Shown here: positions 1-11,778 of the stretch, in pieces
Numbering within the stretch: the stretch's first letter is position 1
Layout: the number at the start of each line of letters is the position of its first letter
DNA from: Hepatocystis sp. ex Piliocolobus tephrosceles
Lineage: Eukaryota > Apicomplexa > Aconoidasida > Haemosporida > Plasmodiidae
DNA: 17,500 bases
Assembly: GCA_902459845.2 (NCBI GenBank)
Contig: CABPSV020000145.1
Span: 1 to 17,500 of the forward strand
Direction of reading: 5' to 3'
The notes under the pieces: model-generated
Database searches by the model: none
What the model saw: only the letters and a program-made list of their open reading frames with translations
What the model was told of the DNA's origin: nothing
Translations under genes and position numbers: made by a program

Positions 1-253
1 AATGAATAGTAATAATAGTCGTAATATCAAGTAAAAATGAGTAACCTAAGTTTAACGAAATATGGAGAAAAATAATTCGCAAACATATATACCATATGTG
101 TGTTTATCATTTACATACAAATAAAATATACACAACTGATAGAAACAAGAATTATATAAACTGTGCTTACGAAAAAAAAAAAAGAGTATTTTTTTTTTTT
201 TTTTTTAAATTAAGTACATATAGTTTAAATTACATATACAAATTATAATCGGA

Positions 254-381
254 AACATAAAAAAAAGGATTATAAAAAAAGGACTATAAAAAAAGGACTA
301 TAAAAAAAGGACCATAAAAAAAAGAACTATAAAAAAAAGAACTATAAAAAAAAGAACTATAAAAAAAAAGGACTATAAAAA
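254..381. repeat. 15-16-nt tandem repeat (GGACTATAAAAAAA)
   Basis: Around eight to nine copies of a unit reading GGACTATAAAAAAA, with GGATTAT, GGACCAT and AGAACTAT variants. The unit varies mainly by the length of its A run, as in slippage-prone Plasmodium intergenic repeats. There is no coding potential. Confidence 0.85.
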
Positions 382-602
382 AGAAAAAAAAAAAAAAAAA
401 AAAGAGAAGTATATATATTCTACACGTATTATGAACAAGCACACAAATTATTCATGATGATTGTTCATGGTGAAATATATATATTTTGCATTACTTAAAA
501 AATCAAACAAAAATAGACAAGAAAAAACCCGAATATGAGTAAAAATGAATTAAATAAATATCCATATAAAAGCGAATAAGAAGAAAGTTTACTACGCTGC
601 TA

Positions 603-629
603 ATCTTGTTTATCTTGTTTATCTTGTTA
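603..629. repeat. 9-nt repeat (ATCTTGTTT), three copies
   Basis: Three consecutive copies of ATCTTGTTT, the last slightly changed, about 25-50 nt past the stop codon of the giant gene, probably within its 3' UTR. Confidence 0.75.
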
Positions 630-653
630 ATGCTGTTTTTTATGTGCATAAGC

Positions 654-3600
654 CTAATTCACAAAACTAAAATCCAATTTTTCACTACTTTTACTTTGCA
701 ATTGTATTTTTTTTTTTGTATAATCAATTGATTCTTTTATTAAGTTATAAACAAACATCTTTTCTTGTGCGTTTAGTTGTGCTAGTATATCTTTAAAAAA
801 TGAAGGGTTTTTAAAAGCGATGTTTTTTAATATTTTATTCGTTTCTTTAAAATATGCTATCATATTATTACTCACTTTATCACTGATATAAACTATGTTT
901 GATTTTTTAAAATTATTATACAAATATATACTTTCATTTTGATAATTCAATAAATCAATATTTTTAGATGGATCTAATTCATATAATAAAATACATTTTG
1001 TTATGGTTATACCTTCTTTTTCACATACTTGTATAATTTTATAAAAAAATTTAATAAAAGGAATTAATACTTCTTTTATTAAATTAATATTATTAAAAAA
1101 TATATTAAAAAATATATTTAATAACTTTATTGAATAACAATGAATTTCTTCTAAAAAAGAATCACAAGGTATTAACTGTTCATACTCTAATATATCTACT
1201 ATATTATTAGTCGTTATAATTATGGGTAATATACTATTCCTAAGTAAGTTATATAAAAAGTAAAAAACAAATGTTTCTTTTTTGTTTTTTATTAAAGTAA
1301 AAATTTTTTGTATAATATTAAGTGATGAAATTATAATTTGTTTTTTAATAACACAATCGGTAGTGTTAACCAAACTATGCTGTGTATTTTGTTTGGCACT
1401 ATAACTATCACTATCGTCACTATCGTCACTATCGTCACTATCGTCACTATTGTCACTATTGTCACTATTGTCACTATTGTCACTATTGTTACTATTGTCA
1501 CTATTGTCACTATTGTTACTATTGTCACTATTGTTACTATTGTCAATATTGTCACTATTGTTACTATTGTCACTATCGTCACCATCGTCACTGTTGTCAC
1601 TATTGTCACTATTATCTTTATTGTCATTATTGTCGCTACGTCCGCTACCATAACCGATATTTTGTTTAAATGTAGATTTTTTCATCACCCCGACACGCTT
1701 CCTAATACTATTGTTATCTCTGCCGTACATATATATCGCTTTCATACTATTCAAAAATTCAATAAGTAATTGTAAACTTAACATAGTATAATATAACTTT
1801 TCCTTACTACTTAATAACTCAATCGAATCAATAAAATGAATAAAAACAATTATTTTTATATAAAATAAATTAATTTTTAATACATCCATTTGAGTTATTA
1901 TAGTGTACATTATTTGTTTATATGTTTTTTTTAATTGAGTCAAATAATTATGAATATCATTTATCGAAGCATAATGAAAAAAAAATTTTAAAAGTCTACT
2001 TGATAATTTTTCATTTGTTAATAAATCCATTTTTTTTAAAAAAGTGTTTTGTAATAACATTTTTATTTTTTCTTTTAATTCGCTATCTTTTATTTTTTCT
2101 AAAATGTTGTAGCAGTTTAGGAGGGATTTCCAAAGCTGGTTATAATAAATAGTTTCGTTCGGCATTTCGTTCGGAATTTCGTTCGAAATTTCATTAAGCA
2201 TTTGGTTTTTCTTACATTTCTTCTTTCCTTTTCCCCCTTTCGTTTTTTTTTTTTTTTTATTTTTTTCCCTCCTTGAATTACCTTTTCCATGAATCAAAAA
2301 CTTATTTATTAAAAACACATTTAATGAATAGATTACACACAAAGTATTCATTTCTAAGTTTACATTCTCTCGATATAATATCGTATTATGTACAACTGAT
2401 ATAAATTCTAAAACACTGTGTAAGTTTTTTTCATTTATATGTACTGGTATTATATATTTTATTAAATAATTTAGTTGGGCCTTGAAAAAAATGCTCTCTT
2501 TTTTTTTTTCTTCATTATTTTTTCTATTATTTTCGTTGCCTTTTTCATTGCCTTTTTCATTGCCTTTTTCATTGCCTTTTTCATTGCCTTTTTCATTGCC
2601 TTTTTCGTTTCCCTTTTCGTTGCCTTTTTCATTTCCCTTTTCATTTCCCTTTTCATTTCCCTTTTCATTTCCCTTTTCATTTCCCTTTTTTATATCATCA
2701 TCACCATGTACAATATCAGTATCTAACGGATGCTTATTTTTTGTTTGCACATTACTATCTTTCTTAGTACGCGCATTATAACTTTCACTTCGTATCATCT
2801 TATCTCCATTTTGTTCTAACCTAATTTTATCTGAGTGTCCTAAAGAATCTTTTGTATAATCACCTTCATAACCTTCTTTTTCTATGTCTTTATTTATACC
2901 AAATTCGATTATAATTAAAAAATTAAATATGAAGGTAAAATATATATCTTTCGTTTCTTCGTTTAATAAATTACTGTGCTCTTTCATCATATAACATAAA
3001 AAAATAATAAAAGTTTTAAAAAATGAAACATTATTTTTATCCCATTTTATGTAGTTTTTTATTATGTTGAAAAATTTTATAATAATTGGAAACAGCAGAA
3101 AATAATAAATGGATAATGATCTGGCTTTATCATGTATACATGTAAAAAATTTGTAGCGGATGTCTGTAAAGTGGTTTCTTGTTTTGTTACCACTTTTATC
3201 GCTACTTCTACTCATGCTACAATTTTTATCGCTACGTGCGTTACCCTTTTTGTTACTACCCTTTCCGCCATAACTCAACGCACATAAATACAAAATCATG
3301 GCATCAAATATTATATAACAAGCATTTTCAACAACCAATTGAATATTAAAAAGTGCTAAAATGTTTAAGTTATTTTCATTAATTATTATGTAAGAACAAA
3401 AAGATTTATAATAAAAAAGGAAATAAACACAAGTATCGAATTCAGAAAAAAATAGTGATGTATTATATAATACTATTGTTTTATTCAATTTTATGCTATA
3501 TGTACTTATTAAATTTTTGTCACTATAACAATTGGTTTGTATTATACTATCTTTTTGTTTTGTGTTATTAGTATGTGACATATTGTTGTTACTTTTCGCA

Positions 3601-6600
3601 TTAATAACATAACCCTTTTCGGTGCTTCTAGTTTTGATACTATTACTATGTGATAATGAATCATTTTTTTTCAATAGACTATTAAATAAGTATTCAATAT
3701 AATACATATGTGATTTACATAAATGATGTTTGTTTAAAAATAAAGCTATGTTGTATATCTTTATTAAAGGGTATAAGAAATAATGAGAGAACTGTTGTGT
3801 GTTGTTCATTGTGGAAGAAGTAGCAGAAGTAGAAACAGCACCACCAGTAGAAGAAGCAATAAAAACATCGTTCCTATCACCACTGTTATGATCTTTTAAA
3901 CTGTTATACCTATTGTCTATTTCATCCTTATTTTTATAATTAAATAAGTAAAAAAAATTAAAAGATTCAAAATATAATTTTAACGATGTAAAAATATTTA
4001 TTTCGTAATTCCATAGTAACATTATTTTATTATTATTTGAAAAATTGTCAATTAAAATATTAGTAAATTTAAAAAGATTAATATATAACATTAGTATTTT
4101 TAAAGCATACCCAGATATTTTATAATTATTTATACCACAATTTATATTATTTAATATTAATTTTAATAAACGTTCGAAGTTGTCATATAATGTTAAATTT
4201 GTAATTATCTTTTCGATCCTTGTTTTGTCATATTTTACTGAACTTAGTATATCTTTTTTTTTAGAAATTTGTCCGTGTTTAAGGTTTTTTTTTTTTTGCA
4301 TATTATTTAATATATGTTCGATCTTATATATTTTCCTACTGTTCTCACCAACACCAGCAACAACATCACTACATGTTTTACTTATTCCATTGTCGTTAAA
4401 TTTATTACTAATTTTAGTGCTACCCCTTTTATTCGTTCCCTTACTTCTATCCTTACTCGTACCCTCGTTTATACCCTCATTCATACTTTTGTAACAGCTA
4501 TCTTGATAAGACTGACTATTGTTACCATTTCCTTTATCACGTATCAAGCTCTTTTGTTGAAAAAGGAAAACATCTTTATCCCCTTCTTCATTTTGTAACA
4601 TTACAGCTTTCAATCGATTTTTCATATAAGTACCATAAGTAGGATCATTATGAATGTAAACATATGGAGAAGAATCTATAATTTTTAAAAAATAAAACAA
4701 TAGTTTTATAATAAAATATTTTGTATTGTATGAAAAAATATATTCGTTTGGTTTTACTTTCAATACATTAAAAAAGTATAATGCTTTTCTATTCGTTATA
4801 ATAGTTCTACATGTAGTAGTTTTAGCATAAGCACTCTGTGTTGTACATCCTTTTGTTTCTTTCTCCCAATTAATATAAGTGTTAAAACATAAATTTTTAT
4901 CAAATAAAGATGTATAAAAAAAAGTATAATCATTATTATTCTTATTATTTGTTAACTCGTTGGTTAATAAACCATTTTTTTTTTTATTATTAATCGTATC
5001 ATACGGCTTGGTATTCCTGTTTCTATTATCACTACTATCGCTACTAATATCATCACTAACACTACTTATGTCATTACTACCAATACTATTAACATTTTTT
5101 TTTTGTGTGTTATTATTTTCCCAATTCGAATTGTTACTTTTTAAAATTTCGTTCCTAAATTTATTAACACCACCTGAATATACATTTTTAGCATTTAAAA
5201 CATAATCAAATAAGTTTATCCACTCGTGAACGTTAAAAAAAGCATAAAGCCGTATTCGTAATTTTAATATATTCATAAGGTGATTATCTAAGTTGTCCTT
5301 ACAGCTGTTACTGCATTTGTTACTGCATTTGTTACTGCATTTGTTACTGCATTTGTTACTGCATTTGTTACTGCATTTGTTACTGCATTTGTTACTGCAT
5401 TTGTTATTGCACTTGCTATTGCATTTGTTACTGCATTTGTTACTGTACTTGTTATTGCACTTGCTATTGCATTTGTTACAGCACTTGTTACTGCACTTGT
5501 TACTGCTCTTGCAACTGCACTTGCTACTGCAACTATCGCTACTGCAGCTATCACCACCACTGCCGATACCACTGCCGATACTACTGCCGATACCACTGCC
5601 GATACCATTGCCGATACCACTTCCATTATTACTATAAAAATTATGCAACAGTAAAAGATAATAATCAAAATTCTCATGTAATGGTAGGTCTACCCCTTTT
5701 TTCAATAAATTGTATACACAAATTATCGCATGTTTTATGTTTTTTTTATTATCACAAAAAAATATATTCCTCTGAATAAGTACAGATATTCGATACAAAT
5801 ATTTTTTCAACTTAGCCAGTTTAAATATATCAAATAAAATAATAATGATTTTAAAAAATAAATGGTTTGCTTTTTTTTCATACAAATTTAATATTATTTC
5901 AAATATAAAAAAAATCTTATTAACTATTTCTTTATATGGTTTTTTCGTTTGTTTAAGGCGTTTTTTTTTCTTTTCCTTTACAACGGAACCACCTACACCT
6001 TCCATTTGTTTCTTATTCCTAATCGTAAGCAATATATTAACAAATAAACGTATCATATATTTACCTTCTTCATTTCTAACATTATTGTATACATTGTTAT
6101 TCTCATTTCTTAATACATATGCTAATACCACTTCTAAAAAACTTTTTATTTTTTTATAATTAATATATATGTATGTTTTACCTATTACAGAATTCAATAT
6201 TTGTAAAATAGTTATAAAACAGTCGTTTTTATGAGAAATCAGTTTCAATATATTTAACAAGTAACTAAGTAAATTTTTTATTTTTTTTTTCTCTTCCTTT
6301 TTTAATTTTTTAGCATTTTCTTTACTAACTATATCGTTCATATATGTCGCATGATTTGTATCATATAAGTAGCTTGACTCGGTTTTAATTAACTTTTTAT
6401 CTTCTGTGTCTCCAGTTTCTTCCGTGTCTTCTTTTCTTATACACACATCATTATTATCACTCATCATATTGAAAAGTGTAACATCTGTTAAACACGTATC
6501 ACCCGTATTCAATCTAATAGTTTTAGGATATTTTTTATTTAAATAGCTTTCTTTGATAGAGCCAAAATTAGCTAACTTATTAGTTTTTTCAAAAAAAAAT

Positions 6601-9600
6601 TTGCTTTTGTCACTGTGTGTACTATCACCAATATTGCCACAGCTCTCTTTTTGCAATTTTTTTTTGAATAAACTGACAGGACAACTCCCACCTTCCAACA
6701 TATTATGACTATTACCAGAACTTCGTGTTTTTACATCCTTTTTATTAACACCTCTTTTTATACTCCCTTTTTTTTTGACATAACATAATATAAATCTTTT
6801 TATAAAATAAGCAACAATGACCGTTAATTTATTATTTTGATTCATATGAGGTATATAATTTCTATATATTTTTAATACATACTCGAATAGGTATTTATTT
6901 ATACCATAATTATTATCACTAATAAAAAAAGTCATAATTTTTATTATCAATATGGAGAACACTTTAGTAGTACTATTATCACTAATATATATATTTAGTA
7001 AATTAAAAAGTGGTAACATATGATTAAATAACTTTTTTTTTTTTTTATTATAAAATTTTCTTTTTAAAAATGTTGATAATGTTAATAAATATATTAATAT
7101 TTCGTTCTGATTTAAATGTATATTTAAAATACATTTATATATATTATTCATAATTATATTAAAGTATCTTTTTCTTTCTAAAAATGTATCAAATAATAGT
7201 ACGCTATTTATTATTATTAACTCGTAATATACTTCATAGTTATTACTTGGTAAGTTTAGTACATCTAACTCGTTTATGTTTTGGAATATGTACTGTATTT
7301 TCTGTTTAATTATGTAGTTATGTATACTTTTCCCCAACACATTTCTGCTTTTATTCCCCCTTTTATTCTCTCTTTTATCCTCTCTTTTATCCTCTCTTTT
7401 ATTCTCTCTTTTATCCTCTCTTTTATTCCCTCTTTTATGCCCTCTTTTATGCCCTCTTTTATGCCCTCTTTTATGCCCGCTTTTATGCTCTCTTTTTTCT
7501 TTCAATGCATTAATAATCAAATTGTTAAAATCTTCGTTAGATATATTTTTTACAAAATTTATTATAATTTTAAGAAAAAAGTCAAAATACCATCCCTCCG
7601 ATTTTTTTGCATTCAACAATGCATCATAAATAGAATGAAATTTATTATCATTTTTACCTAATAAATATTTGTACTCATTATTATCATTATATAACAAAAA
7701 ATAAACACTGTCATACTGTTTTATCAAATGTTTGCCATTTTTTTTATCTGATATAGTACATCTGTTCATATCATCAAGCGTAATATCCTTCCTTATATCA
7801 TTACTATCGTTTTTCCCAACACATTTACCCATTTCGTGCGTAACTATCGGATTTTCACTCATTAAATTTATTCCTCTTATTGTCCTTCGAACCTTTAATC
7901 TTACAAATTTTATAATTTTATGTAAAGCTTGAATTATATATAAAAAGAAAACTAATAAAATATCATCTATGCTTACGGATCTACATATTTGAGTAAAACC
8001 ATATTCAAAAAAATAAAAAGAATCTTTTTTTTTTTTTAATCCACTACTAAAGTAGTTACTACTATTATTACTACAACTGTTAGTGGTAGAACTTTTACCT
8101 AAAAACATTGTTGATGGCAAATTATTTTGTATATTATTCAATGGTACTTCCATTTTTTTACTATCCTTACATTCAACTTTGATTTTGTTTATTTTGTATA
8201 AAAAAATAAATAATGTATTAATAATTTTATATATTATGTCAAAAAATAAAAAAGTCAACATATTAGATGATAATAAAACATTAATATTTTTTAAAACATA
8301 AAATAAAATAAATAAATTTTCTACAATAAAAAAATTGTTACTATTCATTTTGTGTTTTGTATCTTGTTCTTCATATGAACTAATAAACAAATCAATATTT
8401 TCTTTACTAACTTCATTTAACATTTCATTAAGTATGTCTAATAAAATTTTAAAAATTATATTATCATAAATAAATTCATATTTATTAAAATATGTTTCTA
8501 GATTGCTCATTTGACGGAAACTGTATGAGGTTGGTAGTAGGTTGGATGAAATGGTCCTATTCCCTACCTTTCCTTTTCGTGTTTTTTTTTTTTTTTTTTT
8601 ACTGTTATAATCGCTTGTCTTTATTTGTTCGGTGTCTATATTGGTATCAATTTTTGTGCCTATATTGGTGAATCGATTATGGACCAACTTGGTAGCACAA
8701 TAACATCCATTTGTTATAATCTCTAGTACACATAAAGACAAAATCGAATGAATCAACGAATGCGAAATTATTCTTCTTAACTCGTTAATACTTTTTAAAG
8801 GATGTATTTGTACTTTTGATAAAAACAGTTTACAAATATCAAATATATAAAATAAAAGATTATTCAAATTATGGATTTTATAATATGCAAAAGAATAAAA
8901 AACTATTTGTTTTAGTGACATACTACTTATTATTAATACACTTATTTGTTTTTCTATATCATCAAATGTATTTTGAGTTAAAGATGTCATAAAATTTGCA
9001 TTAATAATTGTTATATAATTAACTAATAATGTTATTAAATTGTAAATATAATATGGATAATTTAAAAATATATTTGTAATCAAATTTATCATATAACGTA
9101 CTAATTCGATATCTATATGCATACCATTCATATTATTTAAAACCATTTTTATAAAATTTTCAAATTTTTCATACTTCTCTTTTTTTATAGCTTTATTTGT
9201 TATTATACTACTATATAAAATTATTAAAATCTTTAACATCATATCATTTTTCTTTTTTTCATTAATATCTATAGTTATATCATTGTTTAGCATCAAATAT
9301 TTTTTTATTACTATTTCTAAATACTGTTGAACACTTACGACTATTTCCTTCTTACTGTTAGGAAATGTAACAATTGTATGACGACTGTTACTGTGGTCAG
9401 CTGTAGCAGTTGCATTTGTAACACTAGACACTGTATTTTTACCTGTTGGTACTATTGCTTCTTCATGAACATGTCCTGTCACAATTGTTGACATGTCCTC
9501 TTTCGAATTCAGGTTTTTTATTTTTCCATCAACTATTTCAGTTTTATACAGATTCAATATATCCTTTTTAACATAATTACGATCATAATTTTTTTTTTCA

Positions 9601-11728
9601 CCTTGTTGTGGTTGATCTTGTTGTGGTTGATCTTGTTGTGGTTGACCTTGCTTTGACTGACCTTGCTTTGACTGAATTCGAGTATAATATTTTTTGAAAT
9701 TACTAAAATTGTAGTAACTATGGGAGCTTTCATTCTTTGAATCGTCTTTTTTATTACTACTAAATGTATTTTCTTCACTATTCTCATATATTTGTTCGAA
9801 TTGACCTAATTGTTCAATATATTCACAACGTTGGTCATTCATATACTGTTCCTTTTTCTTAGCTTTGATTTTCTTTTCTTTCATTATTATATATGTATCC
9901 TTCTTTTTATAAATAATTAACTCTTTTATTATTTTTACAAAATAAAACATTAAATATTTTATTTCGAAACTATTAGAAATGTTATTTGTATATAAACAAT
10001 TTTTATTTTTGTTTACGCTTCCTTTTTTTAAACAGCTTGTAATAGTTATATTTAAAAGTTCTAAAAAAAATTTGATAACTTTTATTATAGATTTTGTAGT
10101 ATACTTTTTAGAAAAAATCAATACATTTTTAAAAGATTCCAAAAAAATACATTTTAATAAAGTATTACAAATTAATTTGTTATAAAATTTCACCAATTCT
10201 TTATCTCCTTTTGTTTCGTTTATCTCTTTATGACATAGTTGTTCATTTTGAATCATGAATGCTTGGTCTAGTTTTAAAAAAAATTTCATACAAATATAAT
10301 CTTCATCATCTCCATCAGTATAATTATTTTTCCCCCTTCGATAATTGTTACTAATTCTAGTTAAACCATTTTGTGTTTTAAAATAGTCGAATACGTAGTG
10401 ATAATTATGTCTTAATTCAGATGTATATAAATTAATAGTAAAAGGAAAAAAATCTTGTGATAGTGAAAAAATAAACGACGTAGGTTTGGATATAGATAAT
10501 ATACTTTCATTATAATAACTACATTCTTGTAACTTTTTTAAAAAAATTAATTTTTCAACTTTATGATAATCATGATGGATATTTGAAAATAGATTTAATA
10601 TAATATTTTTAAAATAATTAAGAAAAGATGAAAAATTATAAAAAACGAAATTTGATTTTTTATTTTTTATTATTTTTTTATTAAACTCATTACTATTCTG
10701 AAATAAAAAACCTTCTATATTTTCAACTCTAATCAAATTTTTATCACCTTTTTCGTCTATTTTTATTTTATTTATTTGGGAAATAATTTCACCCGTTGCG
10801 ATTTTTAACATATCACTAAAAAAACCTTTATTTTTTTTTTCATCTTCCACCACCACAATCTCCTCCTCCTCCTCCGCTTCTTCTTCTTTTTTTTTTTTTT
10901 TTTTTTTACTTATTTGTTTTTCATCTGTAACACACGCCTCATTGTTAGTTATACACTCTTTGTTTAAGCTTGCCTCACTCGAATGGTCTTCATTTACAAA
11001 TTCTTTTTTATTTTTATCAGTTTTAATTTCTTTACTATAGGAAAAAAAATCAAAAACATTTGTAACACCACTCGAATTCTTTTTCACTACATTATTATCA
11101 ATACTTTTATGATATTTTACATTACTACAATTACTAAAAATAATACTCAAAAGTTTAATGACATATTTTATATTTAATATACTTTCATAACTGTTCAGCT
11201 CAAAATTGGATGTAACATATTCAATATAAAAATCATAATCTATAATACAATATTCAGGATGTAATATTAAAAAATTAATAATACATTTTGTTACTATATA
11301 TTTAATTAACTTTTCTTTATTATTTAATTCTTTTGTTAACAGTTTATATATTTGTTCATTATCAGCAAAATCTAACAAAACGTTTTTAATTATTTTATTC
11401 ATACATCTGTAGTATGCATACTTCAGTTCGGGACTTTCTGATCTTCTCACTTTTCCTAAAAAAAAAAAAAAAAAATCCCCACCAAAGTGGAATACGTACA
11501 CAAATGAAGAAAGCTCATTTTTTTTTTTTTTTAAAGACAATAAACGGATGTTGTTTTGAAAGTTGTTACAAAATTGTTACAAAGTTGTTACAAAGTTGTT
11601 GCAAAATTGTTACAAAATTGTTACAAAGATTTAGTATCCAAGTTATAGCTTTAAATGTGCATTTTGTGTGAATCATTATCATGTATGTATAAAATATTAA
11701 TGGGTAGGAATAGTCAGGGGCGGGGAAG

Positions 11729-11778
<50 letters not shown>

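Larger units (their letters stand above)
1..653. other. 3' flank of the giant gene, intergenic
   Basis: No coding region or RNA gene is seen. On the minus strand this follows the TAG stop of the giant gene, so it should contain its 3' UTR and poly-A sites. It contains A/T homopolymers (for example 188-206), a 15-16-nt tandem repeat at 254-381 and three copies of a 9-nt unit near 603-629. The next gene to the left lies outside the window. Confidence 0.7.

Noticed and set aside
1331..1769. Several ORFs of poly Thr-Ile-Val, His-Tyr-Arg and Leu-Ser repeats over the SDN array
   Set aside because: They are other-frame and opposite-strand translations of the 9-nt SDN repeat, which stays open in every frame by periodicity.
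2471..2781. Basic MKKA/MKRE and hydrophobic FIAFF/FSLP ORFs
   Set aside because: Shadows of the KGNE array on the two strands.
5288..5677. ORFs of Leu-Leu-His and Val-Thr-Asn-Ala repeats
   Set aside because: Shadows of the 12-nt Cys-array repeat; the real frame continues into conserved helical sequence on both sides.
11456..11540. Start of the giant protein at 11540 (MSLKKKKNEL...)
   Set aside because: This stretch is the poly-pyrimidine end of the intron; it encodes poly-Phe and is replaced by exon 1 in phase.
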